Positions 26,584-36,892 are shown, counted from the first letter of the stretch. The stretch: DNA of 64,000 nucleotides from Carboxylicivirga linearis (GCF_018271995.1 NZ_JAGUCO010000013.1:62001-126000), one strand, 5' to 3'. Numbers and translations are program-made. Notes: generated by a model not told the origin, from the sequence alone.

Positions 26584-29133
26584 ATGATTTTGCATAAAAT
26601 AATTTTAAAGTTGGTTTTTACAGTTACGTTGTTAAGCGTTTCGTGGCAATGTAATCTAAGTTTGGCACAAAAAATTGATACTCATGTGTCATTTAAACAG
26701 GTTGATGAAAGTTTTGCTCTGGTATCAGAGACTAATCAAGTGGCATCCCTAGTTGTATGTGATTTAGATTATCAAGGTGTTAATGTTGTTGCTAATTGGT
26801 TTGTTAATGATCTGAAAATGGTATCAGGCCAGGAGGCAAAGATTTATCAATCTGAATTACCAAAGTCTAAACACGTAATTTTAGTTGGAACTATCGGTAA
26901 AAATCGGTGGATTGATCAATTAGTAAAAGAAGGGAAAATTGATGTTTCGGATTTAAAAGGTCAGTGGGAGAGAAGTCTTAGCCAGGTTGTTGATAATCCG
27001 TTTCCGGGCATCGAGAAGGCATTAGTACTTACTGGAAGCGATAAACGAGGTACTATTTACGCAATGCTTAACTTATCAAGGGCTATGGGTGTATCGCCAT
27101 GGTACTGGTGGGCAGACGTACCTGTTGATAAACACGAAGCGGTTTATGTGAAGGCAGGGCGTTATGTTACCGAAAGCCCTAAAGTTAAATACCGTGGAAT
27201 TTTTCTGAATGATGAAGAACCGGCCTTAGGAGGTTGGGTTCGTGCAACCTTTGGCGGATTTAATTCTCAATTCTACAGTCATATTTTTGAGTTAACCTTG
27301 CGTTTGCGAGGTAACTTCTTATGGCCTGCTATGTGGGGTAAAGCGTTTTTTGATGATGATCCTGAAAATGGTGTTTTAGCCGATAAGCTTGGAATTGTAA
27401 TGAGCACCTCGCATCACGAACCCATGGGGCGTGCCCAGCAGGAATGGCACAGGTATGGTTCCGGCCCCTGGAATTACAACGAAAACAAAGACGTTCTTTC
27501 TGAATTTTGGAGAAAAGGAATGGAGCGGAATAAGGACTGGGAAACAATTGTAACAGTTGGAATGCGTGGCGATGGGGATGAAGCCATGGAGGAAGGTACA
27601 AACATTTCTCTGTTGGAAAAGATTGTGAAAGATCAGCGCATAGCTATCCGTAAAGTGACAGGTAAAAAAGCGGAAGAAACACCGCAGGTATGGGCTTTGT
27701 ATAAGGAGGTGCAGGATTACTACGATAAAGGTATGCGTGTTCCTGATGATATTACTCTGCTACTTTGCGACGATAATTGGGGAAATGTTAGAAAATTACC
27801 CGATGTGAATGCTCCGGTTCGTAAAGGCGGCTATGGAATGTACTATCATGTGGATTATGTTGGAGGGCCGAGAAGTTACAGATGGATTAATGTGAGCCAG
27901 ATTCAGCGGATTTGGGAGCAAATGAGTCTGACCTATAGTCATGGCGTGGATCGTATTTGGGTGTTAAATGTTGGCGATTTAAAACCAATGGAGTTTCCGA
28001 TAAGTTTTTTCCTTGATATGGCATGGGATCCAACTGTCTTTAATGCTGATAACCTATACCGTTATACTGTTAATTGGTGTGCGGAGCAGTTCGGTGATAA
28101 ATATGCTGAAGACGCAGCACGCATTCTTAATTTGTATACCAAATATAACCATCGGGTTACGCCCGAATTGCTCGATCATAAAACATACAGTCTCAATAAC
28201 TACGATGAGTTTGAACGGGTACGTAATGATTATCGTGATTTAACACTGGATGCATTGCGCATTTATAATTTTTTACCTAACGAGTACAAGGATGCTTTTG
28301 ATCAGTTGGTTCTTTTTCCAACCAATGCCAGTTGCAACCTTTACGAAATGTACTTTGCTGTGGCAAAGAACCATAATCTGGCGGCCGAAAATGATCCGTC
28401 TGCCAATGATTGGGCCGATGTGGTAGAAGAGTGTTTTGAGCGCGATTCGCTGTTTACTGTACATTACAACAAGCAAATAGCCAATGGCAAATGGATTCAT
28501 CAAATGGATCAGATACGTATTGGTTATAAATCATGGGCAGAGCCCCGCCAAAGTACAATGCCGGAAGTTGTTCGGATTGAAGTGCCTATGAAATCTAACT
28601 CAGAACTCGTTTTTGTTGAAGCTGATGGATATGTTTCAATTGAAGCAGCTAATTATCAACATGCAAATGGAACCAATAAAATACGATGGAAGGTTATTCC
28701 CGACTTGGGCAAAACTGATTCAGGCATTACAACGTTCCCGCAGAATCTTTATCCATCTAAAGGAGATTCCGTTTACCTGGAATATGCCATTGATTTTAAA
28801 TCGACCGGAACATTTGATATACATATTTGGGTTTCACCAACATTGAATTTCAATGCAAATAAAGGATTGCGATATGCAGTTTCGGTTGACGGCGGTAAAG
28901 AGCAGGTGGTCAATTTTAATGGTGCATATCGGGGTGAACTTGGAAAATGGCAGGCAGAGAGGATGATTAAATCGACTATTCAACAGTCAATAAGCGATGC
29001 CGGTGTACATCTGCTTCGCATCCGGGTTCTGGAACCAGGTATTGTATTACAGAAAATAATGATTGATACCGGAGGTTTAAAGCCTGCTTATTTGGGTGCA
29101 CCTCAGAGCAAACAAAAAAAAAATAAAAAATGA
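26584..29133 (+). CDS. GH115 xylan alpha-glucuronidase
   Basis: An 849-residue secreted enzyme (signal peptide to about residue 28, SLAQ). The central region has the conserved GH115 blocks: YRGIFLNDEEPALGGW (about 203-218), LRLRGNFLWPAMWGKAFF, the TSHHEPMGRAQQEW block, GMRGDGDEAM, and LLLCDDNWGNVRKLP. A C-terminal beta domain (about 670-835) follows. GH115 enzymes release (4-O-methyl)glucuronic acid from internal xylosyl residues, unlike GH67, which needs the non-reducing end; no GH67 is present in the window. The stop codon overlaps the next start (ATGA at 29130-29133), with an A10 run just before it. First gene of a five-gene operon. Confidence 0.96.
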   Translation: MILHKIILKLVFTVTLLSVSWQCNLSLAQKIDTHVSFKQVDESFALVSETNQVASLVVCDLDYQGVNVVANWFVNDLKMVSGQEAKIYQSELPKSKHVILVGTIGKNRWIDQLVKEGKIDVSDLKGQWERSLSQVVDNPFPGIEKALVLTGSDKRGTIYAMLNLSRAMGVSPWYWWADVPVDKHEAVYVKAGRYVTESPKVKYRGIFLNDEEPALGGWVRATFGGFNSQFYSHIFELTLRLRGNFLWPAMWGKAFFDDDPENGVLADKLGIVMSTSHHEPMGRAQQEWHRYGSGPWNYNENKDVLSEFWRKGMERNKDWETIVTVGMRGDGDEAMEEGTNISLLEKIVKDQRIAIRKVTGKKAEETPQVWALYKEVQDYYDKGMRVPDDITLLLCDDNWGNVRKLPDVNAPVRKGGYGMYYHVDYVGGPRSYRWINVSQIQRIWEQMSLTYSHGVDRIWVLNVGDLKPMEFPISFFLDMAWDPTVFNADNLYRYTVNWCAEQFGDKYAEDAARILNLYTKYNHRVTPELLDHKTYSLNNYDEFERVRNDYRDLTLDALRIYNFLPNEYKDAFDQLVLFPTNASCNLYEMYFAVAKNHNLAAENDPSANDWADVVEECFERDSLFTVHYNKQIANGKWIHQMDQIRIGYKSWAEPRQSTMPEVVRIEVPMKSNSELVFVEADGYVSIEAANYQHANGTNKIRWKVIPDLGKTDSGITTFPQNLYPSKGDSVYLEYAIDFKSTGTFDIHIWVSPTLNFNANKGLRYAVSVDGGKEQVVNFNGAYRGELGKWQAERMIKSTIQQSISDAGVHLLRIRVLEPGIVLQKIMIDTGGLKPAYLGAPQSKQKKNKK

Positions 29134-31061
29134 ATCGATATAAAATGGGGTTACGATTAGTATATATGCTATTGCTTGCGGTAGTTTCACTTCCTTCGCT
29201 GGCAGCAGTAAAATTACCGCGCCTCGTGAGTAATGGCATGATTCTCCAGCGGGATGAACCTTTAAAAATATGGGGATGGGCCGATCCCTCAGAGAAAGTC
29301 ACTGTTAAGTTTTTGGATAAAACCTATAAAACTAAAGCTGATAAAGCCGGCAATTGGCAATTGGAATTGGCTCCAGCTTTAGCAGGTGGACCGTATACAA
29401 TGAAAATAAACGAAATCGAATTAAGCGATATTTTGGTTGGTGATGTGTGGTTATCATCAGGACAATCAAATATGGAATTGCCTGTTCGAAGGGTAATGGA
29501 TTTGTATGCCGAAGAAATCAATAAGGTAAATAATACTAATATCCGATTGTATCGGTCTTCAACCCGAAAAGATGAAATAATGGCACAACCCGACTATCCA
29601 GATGGATCATGGTTGTCTGCAACACCAAAAAATATTGGTAACTTCTCCGCTGTTTCTTGGTTTTATGCCAATAACCTGTATCAAAAATACCAGGTTCCAA
29701 TCGGTATTATTAGTACCGCAATAGGTGGTTCACCAGCCGAATCGTGGTTAAGTAAAAATAAAGTTGAGAAGTACCTTGCTGACTGGACTGTAAAGAAAGC
29801 GCACAGCGATTCAGTTCGGGCAAAGATGAAGGAAGAAGAGCCTGAAAAACTGGCTTATAACTGGAGTGTCGAAGTAAATAAAAATGATCCCGGTATCGGT
29901 AGATGGTCAAAGGATGATGTTGATGTTACGGATTGGAACCAAATTTCCTTACCCGGATACTGGACTGACAAAGGAGTTGAATTGAGAAATGGATCTATTT
30001 GGTTCTGCAAAGAATTCAATGTAGCAGATTCCGTGGCTGTAAAAGAAGCTATTTTGCGTTTGGGATGCATTATCGACAGCGACTCTACATTTGTAAACGG
30101 CATTTTTGTTGGAAACATAACATACCGTTATCCACCGCGTATTTACAACTTGCCCAAAGGTGTGCTTAAAGCCGGAAGAAACAAGTTGATGGTTCGCGTA
30201 TTTTGTCAAGGCGGACGTGGCGGTTTTGTAGAAGAGAAACCTTATGAAGTTCGAGTTGGATCGCAGGTTATTGACCTTACAGGTGACTGGAAATATCATA
30301 TTGGTGCAAAATTAAATCCTCCGTTTGGTCCTTCGGGACTATCCTTCATGCCTGGTGGTTTATTCAATAGTTTAATCAGTCCTGCACTTAATTACAAAAT
30401 CAAAGGAGTGATATGGTTTCAGGGAGAATCGAACACCGGACGTGGAAAAGAATACGAAGAATTGTTTAAAAGTATGATTCAGGATTGGCGGTCACAATTC
30501 GATCATCCCGAACTACCATTCTTGTATGCTCAGTTGGCCAATCTGGGTGTTCCACAAAAACAAACAGTTAATAGTGGTTGGGCTGAAGTTCGTGATGCAC
30601 AGCGTCGCACATTAGAACTGTCAAATACTGGTATGGCTGTTACCTTCGATATTGGAGAGTGGAACGACATTCATCCATTAAACAAAAAAGAAGTAGCACG
30701 ACGTTTGTTTCTCGAGGCTCAGCGTGTTGCCTATAACAATAGTACAATTGTTAGTTCAGGGCCTTTGTATGAATCAATGAAAACCGAAGACGGAAGCATC
30801 ATTCTTACATTCAAATCAGTCGGGCAGGGCCTATATGCCAATAGCCTCTTAGAAGGATTTCAGATTGCCGGAGAGGATGGTGGCTTCGTATGGGCTAATG
30901 CAGTGGTGATGAGCCGAAATACAGTAAAGGTATGGAGTCCAAAAATTTCTGATCCAAAAATAGTACGATATGCCTGGGAGGATAATCCTGAAGGTGCAAA
31001 CCTTAAAAATAAGGAAGAGCTCCCGGCTTCACCTTTTTCAACTGAAATTAAAAACAATTAA
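29130..31061 (+). CDS. SASA/SGNH acetylesterase with inserted jelly-roll domain (CE20-like)
   Basis: A 643-residue secreted esterase (signal peptide MGLRLVYMLLL... to about residue 25). It resembles the sialate 9-O-acetylesterase family: an N-terminal beta-sandwich (about 27-100), the nucleophile block SSGQSNMELP (Ser113), AIGGSPAESW, then a galactose-binding-like jelly roll (about 255-410) inserted into the SGNH fold, then WFQGESN (about 430) and the acid/base block DIHPLNKK (His515). This interrupted arrangement is that of CE20 esterases known from xyloglucan deacetylation; here an acetylated xylan or its glucuronosyl fragments is the likely substrate. It overlaps the GH115 stop by four bases, indicating translational coupling. 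Confidence 0.88.
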   Translation: MNRYKMGLRLVYMLLLAVVSLPSLAAVKLPRLVSNGMILQRDEPLKIWGWADPSEKVTVKFLDKTYKTKADKAGNWQLELAPALAGGPYTMKINEIELSDILVGDVWLSSGQSNMELPVRRVMDLYAEEINKVNNTNIRLYRSSTRKDEIMAQPDYPDGSWLSATPKNIGNFSAVSWFYANNLYQKYQVPIGIISTAIGGSPAESWLSKNKVEKYLADWTVKKAHSDSVRAKMKEEEPEKLAYNWSVEVNKNDPGIGRWSKDDVDVTDWNQISLPGYWTDKGVELRNGSIWFCKEFNVADSVAVKEAILRLGCIIDSDSTFVNGIFVGNITYRYPPRIYNLPKGVLKAGRNKLMVRVFCQGGRGGFVEEKPYEVRVGSQVIDLTGDWKYHIGAKLNPPFGPSGLSFMPGGLFNSLISPALNYKIKGVIWFQGESNTGRGKEYEELFKSMIQDWRSQFDHPELPFLYAQLANLGVPQKQTVNSGWAEVRDAQRRTLELSNTGMAVTFDIGEWNDIHPLNKKEVARRLFLEAQRVAYNNSTIVSSGPLYESMKTEDGSIILTFKSVGQGLYANSLLEGFQIAGEDGGFVWANAVVMSRNTVKVWSPKISDPKIVRYAWEDNPEGANLKNKEELPASPFSTEIKNN

Positions 31062-31069
31062 TCAATTAA

Positions 31070-32533
31070 ATGATGAATACAAGTTCTCATAAGCTCTCTG
31101 TTGTCGAAAAAATCGGGTATAGTCTCGGTGATCTGGCAGCCAATCTGGTTTTTCAAACCTTGATTACCTATTTAGCTTATTTCTATACCGATATTTACGG
31201 TCTTGAAAACAACGATGCCTCAGTAATAATGCTTGTTGTTGGTTTGGTTGCAGCCTTTATGTTTAACCCGATCATTGGTGCATTAGCTGACCGAACAAAT
31301 TCTAGATGGGGAAAGTTTCGACCATGGATTTTATATACATCGGTTCCAATGGGAGTAGTGGCATTATTAGCCTTTACAACGCCCGACTTCTCATACCAGG
31401 GTAAACTGATTTATGCTGCAGCAACCTATACTTTATTATTGTTGTTGTATGCGGGGAGCAATTTACCCTATTCAGCTTTGAGTGGTGTAATTACAGGTGA
31501 TATGGGTGAGCGTAACAGTATCTCTTCTTATCGTTTTGTGGCGGTGATGTTTGCTCAGTTTTTCGTGCAGGTTTTTATGTTGCCAATTATCGAATATGCA
31601 GGTGGTGGCGATAAAGCAGCAGGAATGGAGGTAGTAATGACCTGGTTGGCTATTACTGGAACTATTATGTTGATTATTACCTTTTTTACAACCAAAGAAC
31701 GAATTGTTCCCAAACCCGAACAAAATTCAACTCTAAAAGAAGATATCTCGGATCTTGTAAAAAATAGACCTTGGATCATTATGCTCACGGTGACCATTCT
31801 TATTTTTATCACCCTGGCAATGAAGGGAGGAGCGTATGTTTATTATTTTAACAACTACGTTGATGCAATTGCGTTAGAAAAATTCATTCAACCCATTCTG
31901 AAGGTTTTATCTGCTATCGGACTCAACTTCTTTGGCTCTGATCCAACTTCTGCAGGTTTCGGACTATTTAATGCTGGTGGTATCATCTTTATGATTGTGG
32001 GTATTTCTTTTTCTAAAAAACTGGCCGACAAATATGGTAAACGGGATGTGTATATAAGTGGATTGTTTGTTTCAACCTTGTTCATTCTTGCTTTTTATGT
32101 TTTTCCCGCACAAAGTGTGGTACTAATGTTTACATCTCAGATTTTTCACGGTTTCTTTTACGGTATTACCATTCCAATTCTTTGGGCAATGATTGCCGAT
32201 GTTGCAGATTATTCCGAATGGAGAAATAACCGCCGAGCTACAGCTATTATATTTTCTGCCATGATGGTTGGTTTAAAAGCCGGATTGGCAATTGGTGGAG
32301 CATTGGTTGCCTGGATTCTTGGTTTGTATGGATATGTGCATAAAGAATTGTTGGATGCTGGTAGGGAAATTATTCAGCCCGAATCGGTTAGTGTTGGAGC
32401 AAAGATGCTGGTTAGTGTTTTCCCATCAATTCCTTTCTTAGTGGCTACCGGATTGCTTTTCTTTTATGTAATTAATAAAAAAATGGAAGTGCAGCTCGAA
32501 AAAGATTTGATGGCAAGGCGAAATGAAGAATAA
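31070..32533 (+). CDS. GPH-family (glycoside-pentoside-hexuronide) cation symporter
   Basis: A 487-residue integral membrane protein with about twelve hydrophobic segments. It opens with EKIGYSLGDLAANLVFQ, typical of MelB/XynP-like GPH transporters, and has the cytoplasmic loop signature DRTNSRWGKFRPW (about 75-87). It probably imports xylose or short xylo-oligosaccharides across the inner membrane, feeding the signal-less GH43 encoded two genes downstream. It begins 8 bases after the esterase. The same transporter/GH10/GH43 trio occurs in xylan clusters of Prevotella and Bacteroides. Substrate is inferred from context. Confidence 0.92.
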   Translation: MMNTSSHKLSVVEKIGYSLGDLAANLVFQTLITYLAYFYTDIYGLENNDASVIMLVVGLVAAFMFNPIIGALADRTNSRWGKFRPWILYTSVPMGVVALLAFTTPDFSYQGKLIYAAATYTLLLLLYAGSNLPYSALSGVITGDMGERNSISSYRFVAVMFAQFFVQVFMLPIIEYAGGGDKAAGMEVVMTWLAITGTIMLIITFFTTKERIVPKPEQNSTLKEDISDLVKNRPWIIMLTVTILIFITLAMKGGAYVYYFNNYVDAIALEKFIQPILKVLSAIGLNFFGSDPTSAGFGLFNAGGIIFMIVGISFSKKLADKYGKRDVYISGLFVSTLFILAFYVFPAQSVVLMFTSQIFHGFFYGITIPILWAMIADVADYSEWRNNRRATAIIFSAMMVGLKAGLAIGGALVAWILGLYGYVHKELLDAGREIIQPESVSVGAKMLVSVFPSIPFLVATGLLFFYVINKKMEVQLEKDLMARRNEE

Positions 32534-32573
32534 AAACAATAAAATAACAGTAATTCAATAAAACACAGACAAA

Positions 32574-33716
32574 ATGAAAAAAGTGAAATATAAACCCTTA
32601 TTACTTGTTCTTGCAGCGTTGCAATTGATTGCATGTAACGGACCACAGCAAGTAAATAAGGAAACGCTGAAAGATGCTTTTGCTGGTAAATTCTATATTG
32701 GTACAGCTCTTAATGAATGGCAAATTACGGGTCGGGATACTGCTTCCATAGATGTGGTGAAAGAACATTTTAATGCCATTGTTGCCGAGAATTGTATGAA
32801 AAGTGCTGAAATACAGCCGGAAGAAGGGGTTTTTGATTTTTCACTGGCCGATAAATTTGTTGATTTTGGTGAGCAACACAACATGTTCATCACCGGTCAT
32901 TGCTTGATATGGCATTCGCAGGCTCCTAGATGGTTTTTTACCGATAGCTTGGGAAACGATGTTACACGTGAGGTTTTAATTGGCCGTATGAAAACGCATA
33001 TTGAAACAGTAGTGGGGCGTTATAAAGGTAGAATTAAAGGTTGGGATGTAGTTAATGAGGCGATTGTTGAAGATGGCTCATTTCGTGAAAGCAAATTTTA
33101 TCAGATTGTTGGAGAGGATTTCATTAAGCTGGCCTTTCAGTTTGCCCACGAAGCCGACCCTGATGCAGAGTTGTATTACAACGATTACAACGAATGGTAC
33201 CCGGGAAGGCGCGATGCAATAGTGGCAATGATTAAAAAGTTTAAGGCTGATGGAATACGTATTGACGGAATAGGCATGCAGGGACACATTGGAATGAGTG
33301 GTCCATCTATCGAGGAATATGAAGAAGCCATAATGGCCTATGCCAATGAGGGCATGAAAGTAATGGTGACAGAATTGGATATGTCTATTCTACCCAATCC
33401 GAGTTTTGGCGATTTAGGTGCTGATATATCCACAAATTTCGAATATCGCAAAGAAATAAATCCATATGAAGATGGAATAGTTCCACTGGAAAAGCAAAAT
33501 GAGTGGGATTCGCGCATGGTTGAATTTTTTAATCTGTTTTTAAAACATTCTGATGATATAACAAGGGTAACGCTTTGGGGTGTCAATGACAGAACATCGT
33601 GGAAAAACAATTTTCCAGTTAGAGGACGTACAGATTATCCTTTGTTATTTGACCGGGAAAATCAACCAAAATCCATAGTAGGAAAACTGATTGATTTGGC
33701 TAAGCAGACGAAGTAA
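32574..33716 (+). CDS. GH10 endo-beta-1,4-xylanase, single-domain lipoprotein
   Basis: A 380-residue compact GH10 with a lipoprotein signal (Cys21 in LIAC). It has all family landmarks: FNAIVAENCMK, GHCLIWHSQAP, the acid/base WDVVNEAI (Glu162), YYNDYNEW, GIGMQGH, the nucleophile VTELD (Glu267), and LWGVNDRTSW. It has no binding module, unlike the GH10 at 24125. It probably shortens imported xylo-oligosaccharides in the periplasm before the symporter. It lies 40 bases after the transporter and 29 before the GH43. Confidence 0.96.
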   Translation: MKKVKYKPLLLVLAALQLIACNGPQQVNKETLKDAFAGKFYIGTALNEWQITGRDTASIDVVKEHFNAIVAENCMKSAEIQPEEGVFDFSLADKFVDFGEQHNMFITGHCLIWHSQAPRWFFTDSLGNDVTREVLIGRMKTHIETVVGRYKGRIKGWDVVNEAIVEDGSFRESKFYQIVGEDFIKLAFQFAHEADPDAELYYNDYNEWYPGRRDAIVAMIKKFKADGIRIDGIGMQGHIGMSGPSIEEYEEAIMAYANEGMKVMVTELDMSILPNPSFGDLGADISTNFEYRKEINPYEDGIVPLEKQNEWDSRMVEFFNLFLKHSDDITRVTLWGVNDRTSWKNNFPVRGRTDYPLLFDRENQPKSIVGKLIDLAKQTK

Positions 33717-33745
33717 GTATAAGAAAAACTTTAAAATTATACAGA

Positions 33746-34714
33746 ATGAAAGAACCAAGATACCTTGTACCTCATTTATACACTGCCGATCCGGCTGTAC
33801 ATGTGTTTAATGGCAAGTTATATATTTATCCTTCACACGACGTTGAGTCGGGCATACCCGAAAACGATAATGGTGATCACTTTGATATGCGCGATTATCA
33901 TATCTTTTCGATGGATGATATTGAAGGAGTAGTGACTGATCATGGGGTTGGTCTGGATGTAAAAGACATTCCATGGGCAGGCCGCCAGTTGTGGGATTGT
34001 GATGCAGCCTATAAAAACGGAAGATATTATCTATATTTTCCGTTAAAGGATAAAACCGACATTTTCCGCATTGGAGTGGCAGTTAGTGATAAACCTGAAG
34101 GTCCTTTTATTCCCCAGGAAGCACCAATGAAAGGAAGTTATTCAATTGATCCTTGTGTATTTGAAGATGAAGATGGTGTGCATTACATGTATTTTGGTGG
34201 TTTGTGGGGCGGACAATTGCAGCGATACAGAAACAACAAAGCCATTGAATGCGGACATGAGCCAATTGATGATGAACCGGCATTGCCATCGAGGGTTGTG
34301 AAGTTGAATGATGATATGCTCGAGTTTGGCGAAGAACCCAAAGAAGTGATTATTCTGGATGAAAAAGGTGATGTAATTTCTGCAGGTGACCACGATCGCC
34401 GTTTTTTTGAGGCATCGTGGATGCACAAGTACCAGGGTAAGTACTATTTCTCCTACTCAACCGGAGATACTCACAAACTGTGCTATGCCATCGGTGATAA
34501 TCCGTATGGGCCATTTACCTATCAAGGGGTTATTTTAACACCGGTAGTTGGTTGGACCACACATCATTGTGTTGTTGAGTTTAAAGATAAATGGTACTTG
34601 TTTTATCACGATTGTGTTCCATCTGGTGGCAAAACCTGGTTACGAAGCTTAAAAGTCATTGAACTGCAGTACGACAAAGATGGTCAGATTGAAACTATCA
34701 ATGGAATGATCTAG
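33746..34714 (+). CDS. Cytoplasmic GH43 exo-beta-xylosidase/arabinofuranosidase (GH43_1-like)
   Basis: A 322-residue single-domain GH43 without any signal peptide, so it acts in the cytoplasm. Catalytic residues: base Asp15 (TADPA), modulator Asp135 (SIDPC), acid Glu222 (FFEASW). The DMRDYHIFSMDD block and short length are typical of the GH43_1 xylosidases found beside a GPH transporter and GH10 in xylan clusters. It should hydrolyse xylobiose and short oligosaccharides brought in by the symporter. It is the last gene of the GH115 operon, and a large hairpin follows 36 bases after the stop. Confidence 0.92.
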   Translation: MKEPRYLVPHLYTADPAVHVFNGKLYIYPSHDVESGIPENDNGDHFDMRDYHIFSMDDIEGVVTDHGVGLDVKDIPWAGRQLWDCDAAYKNGRYYLYFPLKDKTDIFRIGVAVSDKPEGPFIPQEAPMKGSYSIDPCVFEDEDGVHYMYFGGLWGGQLQRYRNNKAIECGHEPIDDEPALPSRVVKLNDDMLEFGEEPKEVIILDEKGDVISAGDHDRRFFEASWMHKYQGKYYFSYSTGDTHKLCYAIGDNPYGPFTYQGVILTPVVGWTTHHCVVEFKDKWYLFYHDCVPSGGKTWLRSLKVIELQYDKDGQIETINGMI

Positions 34715-34750
34715 TTTTATCTATGCAATGAAATTAATAAAGGAGTAAAA

Positions 34751-34810
34751 CAGAAACCTTCTAATCTAAGCGACTTTTATTGGTCGTGGATTGGAAGGTT
34801 TTCTTATATC
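34751..34810 (+). terminator. Terminator hairpin closing the GH115 operon
   Basis: A long imperfect stem: GAAACCTTCTAATC side at 34753-34766 pairs with GATTGGAAGGTTTTC at 34789-34803, with G-T pairs and an inner CGAC/GTCG. The 3' arm continues into TTTTCTTA. It could act bidirectionally. Confidence 0.75.
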
Positions 34811-34921
34811 ATAAGGTTTAATTGGCATCGTAGCTTTATTATACTCTTTCTGATATGTGTGCTTCTTAATGATTCTTTAGCAATAACTGTACGCGGTCAT
34901 TGTTTTAAAGCGAACTTCAAA

Positions 34922-34991
34922 CGAAATATCCGAAATTATAGATGGAATATCTAAGATTTAAATAGTAACCTTTTTCTATCAATTAGTTTTA
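34922..34991 (+). promoter_or_regulatory. Promoter with tandem operator, site E (GH43-GH3-GH97 operon)
   Basis: Distal copy 34922-34941 (CGAAATATCCGAAATTATAG) and proximal copy 34943-34962 (TGGAATATCTAAGATTTAAA) are offset by exactly 21 bases. The -7-like box TAGTTTTA (34984-34991) matches TAnnTTTG in all but the last base and ends 29 bases after the proximal copy. Leader to the ATG at 35104 is 112 bases. Confidence 0.6.
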
Positions 34992-35103
34992 CTCCAAATG
35001 AGGTTTGTGTATTTGGTAAGATAGATATTCAATACTTCAATTAATAGCATCGGCCAATGTGGCTTTATGAATAATAAATTGTATATTAAAAATATTGTAG
35101 ACA

Positions 35104-36852
35104 ATGAAGAATACCCGGCAGACAATATGGACACTAATTGCATTACTAATAACTTTGAATGTATATGCGAAACAACCGATAAAGAAAGATAAAGTGACGA
35201 ATGCGCCAGTCTTTTCAGCCTTTATTTATGAGGGTACAGACGAGGTGTATAGTAACAACCCCTTAAAAGAGAATGAGTTTTATAATCCAATCCTGCAAGG
35301 TTGTTACCCCGACCCGGCCATAGCTAAAAAAGGTGACGATTATTTTATGGTTTGTTCATCATTTGCCATGTTTCCGGGGGTTCCGATTTTTCATTCTAAA
35401 GATATGGTCAACTGGACAGACCTTGGTGGAGTGTTAAACCGTGAATCACAACTTGATGTATCCGACTGTGGTATTAGTGCCGGAATATATGCCCCTGGTA
35501 TTACCTATAACAGCTATAATGATACTTTTTACATGATAACAACCGGATTTACCGGTGGATTGGGTAACTTTATTGTAAAAACCAAGGATCCTTTGAAAAA
35601 GAATTGGAGTGATCCTATCAAATTAAAGTTTGACGGTATTGACCCATCGATCTTCTTTGATGATGACGGTAAAGCCTATGTTGTGCACAATGATGCTCCT
35701 GACCAGGGTAAAGAATTATATGTTGGTCATCGTGTCATCAAAATTTGGGAGTACGATATTGAAAATGATCAAATAATTGAAGGAACTGATAAGATTATTG
35801 TAGATGGAGGTGTTGATTTGGCTAAAAAACCAATTTGGATTGAAGCACCGCATATTTATAAAAAAGATGGCAAATATTATTTGATGTGTGCCGAAGGTGG
35901 AACCGGAGGTTGGCATAGCGAAGTTATATTCAAAGCAGATAATCCCAAAGGTCCCTACATCCCGGCTCCTAATAATCCAATTCTTACACAAAGGTATTTT
36001 AATAGAGTTCGTGCAAATAAAGTGGATTGGGCTGGTCATGCCGATATTATTGAAGGTCCGGATGGAAAGCACTATGGGGTGTTTTTAGCAATCCGCCCTA
36101 ATGAAAAGCAGCGTGTAAATACTGGTCGTGAAACCTTTATCTTACCCGTTGACTGGTCGGGTGAATGGCCTGTTTTTGAAAACGGATTGATTCCAATGGA
36201 GCCTAAATTACAACTACCAGAGGGAGTTGAGAATAAAACCGGACAAAGTGAATTCTTTCCAAATGGTAACTTTACTTATAAAGAGGATTTCTCAGGCGAA
36301 CAATTAGATTACAGGTGGATTGGATTAAGAGGACCTCGCGAGAATTTCTTAGAAAAGGCAGCTAGTGGAATTCGAATTAAACCATTTGAAAACAACATTA
36401 AAGAAGTGAAACCTACTTCCACATTGTTCTATCGTCAAATGCATAAGAATTTTTCATATAGTGTTACCATGAGTTATAAGCCTAATAATGAAAAGGATTT
36501 GGCTGGTATTGTTTGTTTGCAAAACGAACATTCCAATTATGTTTTTGGTGTCACAAAGAAAGGCAATGATTACTATCTGCTTTTGCAAAGAAATAGTAAA
36601 CAACGTTTTGCAAAAGAAGTAAATTCTGAAGTGCTTGCTTCAACAAAAATTGACATATCAAAACCGATCGGTTTACAAGTTTCGGCAAAGGGTGATAATT
36701 ATGATTTTTCGTATTCAACCAACGATAGTGATTTTACAAACTTAGGTGGAGTTGTATCGGGAGATATTCTATCAACAGATGTAGCCGGTGGGTTTACCGG
36801 TTGTTTGTTAGGCTTGTATGCAACATCGGCTAATGATGCCATTGTTGATTAA
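35104..36852 (+). CDS. GH43 beta-xylosidase/alpha-L-arabinofuranosidase with xylosidase C-terminal domain
   Basis: A 582-residue secreted enzyme (signal peptide to about residue 22, NVYA). The GH43 propeller spans about 55-370, with base Asp70 (PDPA), modulator Asp180 (GIDPS) and acid Glu247 (WIEAPH). A concanavalin-like C-terminal domain covers about 395-580. The PGVPIFHSKDMVNW loop and KPIWIEAPHIY block closely parallel the GH43 at 11279-13015 (WIEGPHLY), so the two are probably paralogues of one subfamily (GH43_10-like). Expected to trim xylose or arabinose from xylo-oligosaccharides. First gene of an operon with the GH3 40 bases downstream. Confidence 0.92.
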   Translation: MKNTRQTIWTLIALLITLNVYAKQPIKKDKVTNAPVFSAFIYEGTDEVYSNNPLKENEFYNPILQGCYPDPAIAKKGDDYFMVCSSFAMFPGVPIFHSKDMVNWTDLGGVLNRESQLDVSDCGISAGIYAPGITYNSYNDTFYMITTGFTGGLGNFIVKTKDPLKKNWSDPIKLKFDGIDPSIFFDDDGKAYVVHNDAPDQGKELYVGHRVIKIWEYDIENDQIIEGTDKIIVDGGVDLAKKPIWIEAPHIYKKDGKYYLMCAEGGTGGWHSEVIFKADNPKGPYIPAPNNPILTQRYFNRVRANKVDWAGHADIIEGPDGKHYGVFLAIRPNEKQRVNTGRETFILPVDWSGEWPVFENGLIPMEPKLQLPEGVENKTGQSEFFPNGNFTYKEDFSGEQLDYRWIGLRGPRENFLEKAASGIRIKPFENNIKEVKPTSTLFYRQMHKNFSYSVTMSYKPNNEKDLAGIVCLQNEHSNYVFGVTKKGNDYYLLLQRNSKQRFAKEVNSEVLASTKIDISKPIGLQVSAKGDNYDFSYSTNDSDFTNLGGVVSGDILSTDVAGGFTGCLLGLYATSANDAIVD

Positions 36853-36892
36853 TGTTTGTTTGAGAAAGAAAGGTGTACTTAAATAATTATCA

